This document shows, piece after piece, positions 23,891-31,652 of a stretch of DNA of 34,355 bases. How positions within the stretch are numbered: position 1 is the first letter of the stretch; each line of letters starts with the position of its first letter. Made by a program: the position numbers and the translations under genes. Source of the stretch: Thalassolituus alkanivorans (GTDB lineage: Bacteria; Pseudomonadota; Gammaproteobacteria; Pseudomonadales; Oceanobacteraceae); assembly GCF_020447205.1 (NCBI RefSeq), contig NZ_JAJAEL010000011.1:231298-265652 (forward strand), written 5' to 3'. Below the pieces are notes generated by a model. That model saw only the letters and a program-made list of their open reading frames with translations, had not been told where the DNA came from and made no database searches.

Positions 23891-23928
23891 ACTGAAAGTC
23901 ACTCCCACTACTGAAAGTCACTCCCACT
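23891..23928. repeat. Tandem duplication of a 19-bp unit
   Basis: ACTGAAAGTCACTCCCACT occurs twice in direct succession in the gap between rsmI and the rnpB repeats. No function visible; the rest of 23859-23990 holds no gene. Confidence 0.8.
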
Positions 23929-23990
23929 GAATCAACCATCGTATTCAGTCAATTGTCTGCGGCGGGTGGAATACCCGCAGACACCTGTGT

Positions 23991-24851
23991 TTAAGCTTTT
24001 CCCTGCATTTCCAGCGCTTTCTGGTACAGCTCTTTTTTATTCTCGCCGGTCAGGTCGGCGATAATGGCCGCGGCTTTTTTCGGCGGCAGTTCGGCCAGCA
24101 GCAGGCGGAATAATTTGTTGCTGTCGACTTCGCTGGCCGGGGCCGGATCGGGGTTGCCGGCAATCATCACCACGAATTCACCCTTCTGCTGGTCGGCATC
24201 CGCCTGCAGCTGGCTGAGAATGTCTGGCAGTGTGCCGTGATAAAAAGTCTCGAAGGTCTTGGTTAATTCACGTGCAACACAGGCTTGACGTTCTGCGCCA
24301 AAAACCTCGGCCATGACTTCCAGGGTATCGAGAATCCGGTGTTTGGATTCGTAGTACACGAGGGTGCGTGCTTCCTGTTCCTGAGCCAGTAATTTTTCGC
24401 GTTTGGCACCACTTTTATGCGGCAGGAAACCTTCAAAGGTAAAACGGTCGGTCGGCAGGCCCGCGGCACTCAGGGCAGTAATAATGGCGCTGACGCCGGG
24501 AATCGGGCTGACATTCAGGCCGCGCGCACGCAGCGCCTGCACCAAAGGATATCCCGGATCGGAAATTAACGGGGTGCCGGCATCGGATACCAGCGCCATG
24601 CTCTGGCCCTGTTCCAGATGGCGGGCAATCTGTTCTACGCGCTCGCGTTCGTTGTGTTCGTGCACCGATAACAGCGGCTTTCGCAGGCCCAGGTGCTGGA
24701 GTAATTTTGCGGTATGTCTGGTATCCTCGCAGGCAATTACATCAACGCTGGTCAGCACCTGCTTTGCACGCTCGGTGAGGTCAGCCAAATTACCAATGGG
24801 TGTCGCCACGACGTAAAACGTGCCGACCTGCATTCTGGGATCTGAAGTCAT
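23991..24851 (-). CDS. rsmI: 16S rRNA (cytidine(1402)-2'-O)-methyltransferase RsmI
   Basis: A 286-residue protein, the same length as E. coli RsmI. It transfers a methyl group from S-adenosylmethionine to the 2'-O of C1402 in the ribosomal decoding centre. The SAM-binding signature V-A-T-P-I-G-N-L-A-D-L-T, A-C-E-D-T-R-H-T, L-V-S-D-A-G-T-P-L-I-S-D-P-G and I-T-A-L-S-A-A-G-L-P are all intact. I chose the ATG at 24851 for family length; Met7 at 24833 is an alternative. The start codon overlaps that of lpoA on the other strand, and no ribosome site is evident for either gene. The gene reads toward rnpB. Confidence 0.95.
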   Translation of the reverse strand: MTSDPRMQVGTFYVVATPIGNLADLTERAKQVLTSVDVIACEDTRHTAKLLQHLGLRKPLLSVHEHNERERVEQIARHLEQGQSMALVSDAGTPLISDPGYPLVQALRARGLNVSPIPGVSAIITALSAAGLPTDRFTFEGFLPHKSGAKREKLLAQEQEARTLVYYESKHRILDTLEVMAEVFGAERQACVARELTKTFETFYHGTLPDILSQLQADADQQKGEFVVMIAGNPDPAPASEVDSNKLFRLLLAELPPKKAAAIIADLTGENKKELYQKALEMQGKA

Positions 24852-26652
24852 GCGGGGAAACTTACCTGATCGTTGGTTACGCGGATTATCGCTGCTGGTT
24901 GTCAGCGCGGGTCTGGGTTTAAGCGGTTGTTCTACCACACCGGGACAAACCGGGCTGGGCAACAACAGCCTTACCGAAAGCAGTAGTCAGAGTAATTCAG
25001 TATTAATGCAGCAGATTCGCGGCGAACTCGACGACGGCGAGTTTGGCAATGCTGCGCTGCAATTGCAACTGTTGCACGAGCGTGTGCTCACGCCGCAGGA
25101 GCAGGTGGAATTTATGCTGCTGTCGGCGCAGATGCATCTGGGCAGCAACGAGCCGGAAATTGCCGGCGAATATCTCAGCCAGCTTGCCCAGCGTATGGAT
25201 TACGCCACGCCGGAGCAGGAACTGCGTGCCAGCCTGTTAAAAGCCCGCTGGTACGAAAGCAATGGCGAATATCTGGCCGCCGCGCGCGAGCGTGATTTTT
25301 TATCCGGCGCATTAAATCCGGAGCAGCGCGAGCAGAATCATGAGCAAATCTGGCAGGATTTAATGGCCATGCCAGAAGTCGAACTGCTGGAATGGGCAGA
25401 AAAAACCCCGGCCACCCAGTTTGGTGACTGGCTGCGGCTGGCGGCGATTTCCCGTAACTCACGCCTGACACTGGACGAACATCTGGCAGCGGTCACTACG
25501 TGGCGCGAACAGAATCCGGCTCACCCGGCAGCGATACAATTACCCGGCGGCCTGGCGCTGCTGGCTGATCTGGCGGCCAACCGCCCGCACAGCGTCGCCC
25601 TGATGCTGCCGTTATCCGGCCCGCTGGAGAAAACCGGTGGCGCCATCCGCGATGGTTTTATGGCCGCTTACTACGAGTCTCTGGATAAAGGCTACGCCAT
25701 TCCGCAGGTGCATCTGTACGACAGCCAGAAATACAGCGATATCGATATTGCCTACGCTCAGGCGCAGCTCGACGGTGCGCAGTGGGTGATCGGGCCGATC
25801 AACAAAATGCAGGTGCAGGCGCTACAGCAACGCGAAACCCTGCCGCTGCCAACCCTGGCCCTGAACTATGGTGACCGCAGCGAAGCCGAAACCCTGCCCG
25901 CCAACCTCTATCAGTTCGGCCTGGCCGCTGAAGACGAAGCCGTACAGATTGCCGAAAAAGCCTGGACCGATGGCCTGCGCCGCGCACTGGTGCTGGTACC
26001 ACAGGGCAACTGGGGCGAGCGTATTTATGCCGCCTTTGAACAGCGCTGGCTGGAGCTGGGTGGTGAAATCGGCGAACAGCGTTTTTATCCGAACCGCCAG
26101 GACTACAACCCGGAAATCAAAGCGCTGCTGAACGTCGACGACAGCCAGAAGCGTTATCAGACCATGCGCCGTCTGTTGCGTCAGAGCACCGAATTTGAGC
26201 CGCGCCGTCGTCAGGATGTCGACTGGGTGTTTATGGTCGCCCTGCCGCAGCAGGCCCGCCAGATCAAGCCGACGCTGGCATTTAACTTTGCCGGTGATCT
26301 GCCGGTATACGCCACCTCGCATGTGTATTCCGGCGAACCGAATCCAACCAAAGACCGCGACCTGAACGGCGTGCAGTTCTGTGATGTGCCCTGGTTGCTG
26401 GAAAGCAGCGAGCTGTACCGCACCGTAGAAAAAGTGATGCCGAATGGTCAGGGCGGCTATGCCCGCTTATACGCCATGGGCGTGGATGCCTTCCGCCTGC
26501 TGCCACGGTTAAAACAGCTGGAAGTATTCCCGCACAGCCAGATGTTTGGCAGCACCGGCGCGCTGGCGCTGGATCACGAGCGCCGCATTCACCGCCGTAC
26601 CGAATGTACCCAGTTCCGTTCTGGCCGGCCGCAGCGTTTAGCCAGACGCTGA
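24850..26652 (+). CDS. lpoA: Penicillin-binding protein activator LpoA (LppC family)
   Basis: A 600-residue outer-membrane lipoprotein with a signal ending in lipobox L-S-G-C. The N-terminal half is TPR-like helical. The C-terminal half (from about S-V-A-L-M-L-P-L-S-G-P-L) is the LppC domain with a periplasmic-binding-protein fold. In enterobacteria LpoA reaches through the periplasm to activate PBP1a. The ATG at 24850 places the signal directly at the N-terminus; ATG 24820 would add ten residues. It is followed 36 bases later by yraN, as in other gamma-proteobacteria. The C-terminus is Arg-rich. Confidence 0.9.
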   Translation: MRGNLPDRWLRGLSLLVVSAGLGLSGCSTTPGQTGLGNNSLTESSSQSNSVLMQQIRGELDDGEFGNAALQLQLLHERVLTPQEQVEFMLLSAQMHLGSNEPEIAGEYLSQLAQRMDYATPEQELRASLLKARWYESNGEYLAAARERDFLSGALNPEQREQNHEQIWQDLMAMPEVELLEWAEKTPATQFGDWLRLAAISRNSRLTLDEHLAAVTTWREQNPAHPAAIQLPGGLALLADLAANRPHSVALMLPLSGPLEKTGGAIRDGFMAAYYESLDKGYAIPQVHLYDSQKYSDIDIAYAQAQLDGAQWVIGPINKMQVQALQQRETLPLPTLALNYGDRSEAETLPANLYQFGLAAEDEAVQIAEKAWTDGLRRALVLVPQGNWGERIYAAFEQRWLELGGEIGEQRFYPNRQDYNPEIKALLNVDDSQKRYQTMRRLLRQSTEFEPRRRQDVDWVFMVALPQQARQIKPTLAFNFAGDLPVYATSHVYSGEPNPTKDRDLNGVQFCDVPWLLESSELYRTVEKVMPNGQGGYARLYAMGVDAFRLLPRLKQLEVFPHSQMFGSTGALALDHERRIHRRTECTQFRSGRPQRLARR

Positions 26653-26688
26653 GTACTCACACCGCATAACTCACGAGGCAAGGATGCC

Positions 26689-27144
26689 ATGTGGTTTACC
26701 CGCAAAGACAAAAACCCGCAGGATTCAGAACAAACGGCAGAGAATTCCTCTGCCGCTGAAACCTGTACTGCAGAAAAGCCTGCAACCCGTAAACCTGCAA
26801 CCCGTAAAAAAGGCGCCGAGATTGAACAGGCCGCCGAACACTTCCTTAAGCGTCAGGGGCTGAAAGCCGTTACCCGCAATTACACCATCCGCGGCGGTGA
26901 AATCGACCTGATTATGCGTCACGGCAAAGTGCTGGTCTTTGTTGAGGTGCGGTACCGCGCCAGCCAAAGCCACGGCAGCGGCGCCGAAAGCATCACCCAC
27001 CACAAGCAACAGCGCTTACTCAAAACCGCCCGGCACTATCTGCAGCAACACTATGGCGCAAACCCGCCGGACTGCCGCTTTGACGTGATGTCGGGCAGTG
27101 GTCAGCCGGTGCAGTTTGAGTGGCTGCAGAATGTGTTTGGCTGA
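26689..27144 (+). CDS. yraN: YraN family (UPF0102) endonuclease-like protein
   Basis: A 151-residue protein. The C-terminal 110 residues are the conserved YraN domain, a restriction-endonuclease-like fold: G-A-E-I-E-Q-A-A-E-H-F-L, N-Y-T-I-R-G-G-E-I-D-L-I, V-F-V-E-V-R-Y-R and H-K-Q-Q-R-L-L-K-T-A. The G-E-I-D-L and E-V-R spacing gives the D-(E-x-K)-like metal site, with Arg in place of the usual Lys. The first 40 residues are a variable Thr/Ala/Lys-rich extension with a K-P-A-T-R repeat, likely disordered. An AAGG lies six bases before the ATG. Confidence 0.9.
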   Translation: MWFTRKDKNPQDSEQTAENSSAAETCTAEKPATRKPATRKKGAEIEQAAEHFLKRQGLKAVTRNYTIRGGEIDLIMRHGKVLVFVEVRYRASQSHGSGAESITHHKQQRLLKTARHYLQQHYGANPPDCRFDVMSGSGQPVQFEWLQNVFG

Positions 27145-27172
27145 CCCCGTATAGCAACAGACAGCACCCGCC

Positions 27173-29254
27173 TCAGAACTGATAGGCCGCCGCCAGACGC
27201 ACAGTGCGCGGTTCGATCACATGGTAATGAATATCCTCCTGCTCGCTGCTTTCACCCGCCAGACGCGAGGCGTACCAGTAATCAATATCGTGATCGCGGC
27301 TGTCGAACAGGTTGAGTACATCGGCACTGAACACCCAGCTGTCCAGGCTGTAGCCGCTGCGCAGATTCACCACCGTGGTCGGGTCAGACATCACCGAACC
27401 ATCTTCCACCAGCGGCCGTTCACCAAAGTAGCGCAGGCGCAGACTGCCGAACCAGCCCGCGCCGCGCTGGCTGCTGATGCCCGCCTGCAGCACATTACGC
27501 ACCGCCCCGGGAATCTCGTTACCCCCGGCCGCATTGCCGCGTAATTCTGCTTTGGTCCAGGCGTATTCCAGATCCATATTCCAGCGCTCGTTCAGCTGAT
27601 AATAGAGCGTCATTTCCAGCCCTTTGCGCCGTGAAGCACGGCTGGCTTCGGTGTTACCGGCATCGCCGACAAACAACAATTCACTGTCGAGATCCAGCTG
27701 CCACAGCGCCAGCGAGGTACTCAGACGCCCGGCCATAACACCGCGCACACCGACCTCATAGCCCATTGAATCCACCAGCGGATCAACCGCCGCAACCGCA
27801 CTGCCATCGGCCGGATCAACCTGAATGGTGGTGCCACGGGCGTCGTTGGAGTGCAGTCCCTGCCCCGCCGCCAGATAGCTTTCCCAGTCGCGGTTGAGGG
27901 CCACGATCAGGCTGCCTTTTAAGGCGATATTGTCATCGCTGGCTTTGCCGCTGTTGGCGCGCAGATCGACGCCGTTGATATTGCTGCCAACCCGGCTTTG
28001 CACGTCAAAACGGTAGTGGTCGTAGCGCAGGCCGAGCACGGTGCGCACGCGTTCATTCCAGTACAGGGTGTTTTCGCCATAGAAGCCGCTGCTGAGTTCG
28101 CCTACACGGTCGCTGCGTACGGTTCCGATACGCTGGCGCTGCTTGCTGCGGTACAGACCGACTTCGCCGATATCGTCATAGCGCAGGTCAGCGCCGATAC
28201 GGTTGCTCATCGCCAGTCCGGCCATCTCTGAGTGCCAGAGGTAGCTGACCTGACCGCCGTAGATCCAGCGTTTATCGACCTGCTCAAACTGATCGCCGTT
28301 GACGGTATCGTCGAGAAAATAGGTGAAGTCCGACCACAGGTTCATGTCGTAACGGATGGCATAGACCGAAGCCTGAACACCCTCACGCTGCCAGATGGCA
28401 TTGAGGCTGTAGCGGCTGGATTCGCCGCCCACGCTGTCATTCAGCGAACCCAGCTCGTCGATCAGGCCGCTGTCGACCGCGCGCTGCGGAATCTGGTCGG
28501 CGCTGTTCCATTGATTGTCGTAGCCCATAAAGGACAGGCTCAGCTTGCCGCCGGCCAGTGTGCGGCGATGTTTGAGCAGCAGGCTGGTTTTATCCAGATC
28601 TTCGCGGATATCACTCCAGGGGCCATCGTAGGTATTGCGCTCCAGTGCATACAGCCAGTCGCCCTGAGCATTGCTCAGACTGTCGAGCAACAGCGCCCGG
28701 CGATACTGATCTTCGCCCAGACTCAGCTGCGCCAGACCCTGCGCAAAGGCATCGGCGGTCTGCAGGGCGGCACTGCCGGCACCGCTGAAATCACCGACAT
28801 CGGCGTAGTAACTGCCTTTCTGATAACTCAGCGCGCTGATGCTTTCCGGGATAATAAAATTCAGGTCGGTATAACCCTGCCCATGGCCATGGGTGCGCAT
28901 ATTGACCGGCATACCATCAACAAAGGTGGCGAAGTCGGTACCATGATCGAGATTAAAGCCACGCAGAAAATACTGGTTCGCCTTGCCGCTGCCACTGTGC
29001 TGGGTGACGACTAAGCCGGGCACCAGCTCCAGCACTTCGCCGGTGCGTAATAACGGCCGGCTATTAATTTCTTCACCTGTGACATACCCCTGCGAAGCCG
29101 ACATCGCTTCGCCCGGCAGTTGATTTCTGGCTGTGACCTGCTGGGTATCCAGAGATGCACTATTTGTTGCCGGGTTATCGTTAAGCGGTGCCTGTTGCGC
29201 CAGTGCCAACACAGGCAACCCCAATAACAAAAAACCGGCTGGCTGAATTTTCAT
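27173..29254 (-). CDS. TonB-dependent outer-membrane receptor
   Basis: A 693-residue outer-membrane transporter with a signal peptide (about 1-20, ending ALAQ). The plug domain follows (about 45-160, with R-T-G-E-V-L-E-L-V-P-G-L-V-V-T-Q-H-S-G, Y-F-L-R-G-F-N-L-D-H-G-T-D-F and F-V-D-G-M-P-V-N). A 22-strand barrel ends in A-A-Y-Q-F with the terminal aromatic. The plug has a His-rich T-H-G-H-G-Q-G-Y motif, which might bind metal. I chose the ATG at 29254, with GAGG six bases upstream. It diverges from a BlaI-type repressor and an M56 peptidase, which suggests regulated uptake; the ligand is unknown. The gene lies between yraN and diaA, which are usually adjacent. Confidence 0.9.
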   Translation of the reverse strand: MKIQPAGFLLLGLPVLALAQQAPLNDNPATNSASLDTQQVTARNQLPGEAMSASQGYVTGEEINSRPLLRTGEVLELVPGLVVTQHSGSGKANQYFLRGFNLDHGTDFATFVDGMPVNMRTHGHGQGYTDLNFIIPESISALSYQKGSYYADVGDFSGAGSAALQTADAFAQGLAQLSLGEDQYRRALLLDSLSNAQGDWLYALERNTYDGPWSDIREDLDKTSLLLKHRRTLAGGKLSLSFMGYDNQWNSADQIPQRAVDSGLIDELGSLNDSVGGESSRYSLNAIWQREGVQASVYAIRYDMNLWSDFTYFLDDTVNGDQFEQVDKRWIYGGQVSYLWHSEMAGLAMSNRIGADLRYDDIGEVGLYRSKQRQRIGTVRSDRVGELSSGFYGENTLYWNERVRTVLGLRYDHYRFDVQSRVGSNINGVDLRANSGKASDDNIALKGSLIVALNRDWESYLAAGQGLHSNDARGTTIQVDPADGSAVAAVDPLVDSMGYEVGVRGVMAGRLSTSLALWQLDLDSELLFVGDAGNTEASRASRRKGLEMTLYYQLNERWNMDLEYAWTKAELRGNAAGGNEIPGAVRNVLQAGISSQRGAGWFGSLRLRYFGERPLVEDGSVMSDPTTVVNLRSGYSLDSWVFSADVLNLFDSRDHDIDYWYASRLAGESSEQEDIHYHVIEPRTVRLAAAYQF

Positions 29255-29364
29255 CTTTATCCTCATTGTCCACTTAAGCGGCGTAAGGCGGCTCTCAACA
29301 ATTGCCGCCACCGGCCCTGTTAACGAAAATATCATCATCTGCTGACGAACTTATCAGCCCGAAT

Positions 29365-29389
29365 GAATACCGATAACGGCTCGGTGTTC
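29365..29389. promoter_or_regulatory. Candidate BlaI-type operator
   Basis: An interrupted palindrome, GAATACCGA and TCGGTGTTC, with one mismatch and a seven-base spacer lies in the 227-base divergent region between the receptor and the repressor. Position and symmetry fit a dimeric repressor site, but it does not carry the TACA/TGTA core of characterised BlaI operators. Confidence 0.3.
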
Positions 29390-29481
29390 GCCCTGTATGG
29401 CAGGTATAAAGATGGAAACAACGGACGCGCAATCCGCGCCGGAACCTGTGCCCCCAAAAGAAAGAAACGGCCAAACGACTC

Positions 29482-29964
29482 ATGAACCGCAGCACCGATT
29501 TAACCCGCTGGCTGAAACTGCCGGCCGCCCGCTCACGCACCCCCGCACTGGGAAAGCGTGAACTGGCCATTCTGGAAGTGCTCTGGCAACAGGGGGCACT
29601 GTCGGTGCAGCAGGTGCATGCCAGCCTGCAGGAAGACATTTCGCTGAATACCGTGCAAAGCACACTGGAGCGTTTGCACCGCAAAGACCTGCTGCAGCGC
29701 CGTAAAGAAAGCCGGGCGTTTTTTTACAGTGCTGTGCTGCAGAAGCAGGCGCTGATCAGCAATCTGCTGCACGATATTGCCGCCGACCTCAGTGGCGGCG
29801 ATATGGCGCCGATGCTGTCGGGCTTTATCGATTATTTAGCGGATGTGGCACCGGCCATGGGAGATCGTCTGCATCAGGCTCTGAATGACGAGCCTGACAG
29901 CTGCGGCACAGGCCACAACAGCCGCAGCGCAAACAATGACTCCTGCATTGACCATGATTCCTGA
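29482..29964 (+). CDS. BlaI/MecI/CopY-family repressor
   Basis: A 160-residue protein. Residues about 22-100 are the family's winged helix: L-G-K-R-E-L-A-I-L-E-V-L-W, A-L-S-V-Q-Q-V-H, N-T-V-Q-S-T-L-E-R-L-H-R-K-D-L-L and R-A-F-F-Y-S-A-V. A dimerisation helix follows. The C-terminal 25 residues are Asn/Ser/Asp-rich with two Cys and a His, which may be a metal-sensing tail or simply a by-product of overlap with the next gene. Known relatives are inactivated by cleavage after an M56 partner senses a signal, and an M56 gene follows directly. Likely controls itself and the divergent receptor. Confidence 0.88.
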   Translation: MNRSTDLTRWLKLPAARSRTPALGKRELAILEVLWQQGALSVQQVHASLQEDISLNTVQSTLERLHRKDLLQRRKESRAFFYSAVLQKQALISNLLHDIAADLSGGDMAPMLSGFIDYLADVAPAMGDRLHQALNDEPDSCGTGHNSRSANNDSCIDHDS

Positions 29965-30895
29965 GCTGGCCGATATTCTTCTGGCCAGTGCGTTTAGCCT
30001 GACGGCGTCATCGGTGTTGGTGGCCCTGTTGTTGCCGCTGCTGCAAAAAACACTGCGCAACAGCCGCCCACAGCAGCAGTCCCGCCTGCTGATGCTGTAC
30101 GCCCTGCTGCCCTGGGTCGTGACTTTCTGGGTGGTGTTTCTGCTGATGAATCCGGGACTGACCGGCGCCCTGCACAGCGCCCATTGCCATGGGCAGCTGT
30201 GTGGCCCCCATGTGCCGGATGTCAGTTCCTCATCGCTGACCGGAGCCGTACTGGCAGGCGTTGTCAGCGCTCTGCTGCTGTTTGCATTATTGCTGTTCAA
30301 TCATCAGTTGCGGCGCGGACGTCAGCGTCTGGCCAGTGTGGATCTGCTCAGCACAGCAGGTAACCCGTCCGGTAACAGCAGCGCAGCTCCAGACTTCCGC
30401 CTGATTCATTCGCAGTTACCTCTGGCCTGGTGTGCAGGGCTCTGGCGCCCACGGATCTATCTGTCCAGTGCGCTACAACAACAGCTGACGCCACAGCAGT
30501 CGGCCATGGTGCTGTTGCATGAACATTGCCACCTTCTGCGGCGCGATAACCTGCGTAAGTTCCTGCTGCACTGGGCCTGCCTGCTGTGGCTGCCAAAGGC
30601 ACGCAAAGCCCTGCAAGAACAGTTTGCGCTGAACTGTGAATTACAGTGCGACTCCTATGTCACCCGCCAGGGTTACGCACCTGAGGAACTGGCCACCCTG
30701 CTGCTGCAACTGCGGCCGCAGACCGATATGGCGACCCAGGCCAGTGGCGTGCGTATACAGGCGCTGCTGCCGGAGAAACAGATAACCACTTGCAGCAGTG
30801 CCGATGGCTGGTTGCTGCTGGTGTTGCTGCTTTGCGCTCAGGTGGCGCTTTTCAGCCACTGGCTGCATCCGCTTCTGGATACATTATTTCTCTGA
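29954..30895 (+). CDS. M56-family (BlaR1-like) membrane metallopeptidase
   Basis: A 313-residue membrane protein with helices near the N-terminus, around residues 45-65 and 80-105, and at the C-terminus. The protease core has L-L-H-E-H-C-H-L-L-R-R-D-N (zinc motif HEHCH, about 188) and N-C-E-L-Q-C-D-S-Y-V with the third-ligand acid. Unlike BlaR1 there is no penicillin-binding sensor domain; the chain ends in a short membrane helix. It probably degrades or triggers degradation of the upstream repressor when a signal is sensed. The ATG at 29954 gives an 11-base overlap with the repressor; upstream ATGs at 29936 and 29885 are possible. Confidence 0.82.
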   Translation: MIPELADILLASAFSLTASSVLVALLLPLLQKTLRNSRPQQQSRLLMLYALLPWVVTFWVVFLLMNPGLTGALHSAHCHGQLCGPHVPDVSSSSLTGAVLAGVVSALLLFALLLFNHQLRRGRQRLASVDLLSTAGNPSGNSSAAPDFRLIHSQLPLAWCAGLWRPRIYLSSALQQQLTPQQSAMVLLHEHCHLLRRDNLRKFLLHWACLLWLPKARKALQEQFALNCELQCDSYVTRQGYAPEELATLLLQLRPQTDMATQASGVRIQALLPEKQITTCSSADGWLLLVLLLCAQVALFSHWLHPLLDTLFL

Positions 30896-30936
30896 GAATC
30901 ACTGTTATTTGGTTTTGTCTCATGGCTCATTTATGA

Positions 30937-31551
<615 letters not shown>

Positions 31552-31589
31552 CCCTACACAGCATTCTGGCCGCGACAAACGCGGCGCAT

Positions 31590-31632
31590 AAAAAAACGGC
31601 CCGGACATTCACATGCCCGGGCCGTTTTTTAT
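31590..31632. terminator. Bidirectional terminator between diaA and the surface-protein gene
   Basis: AAAAAACGGCCCGG and its complement form a 14-bp stem with A-run and T-run flanks, serving convergent genes on both strands. Confidence 0.9.
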
Positions 31633-31652
31633 TGCTTACACCTGTGCCGCTA

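Noticed and set aside
28232-29014. Plus-strand open frame of about 260 codons within the TonB receptor
   Set aside because: It lies wholly inside a convincing receptor gene on the other strand, with no start context or recognisable domain.
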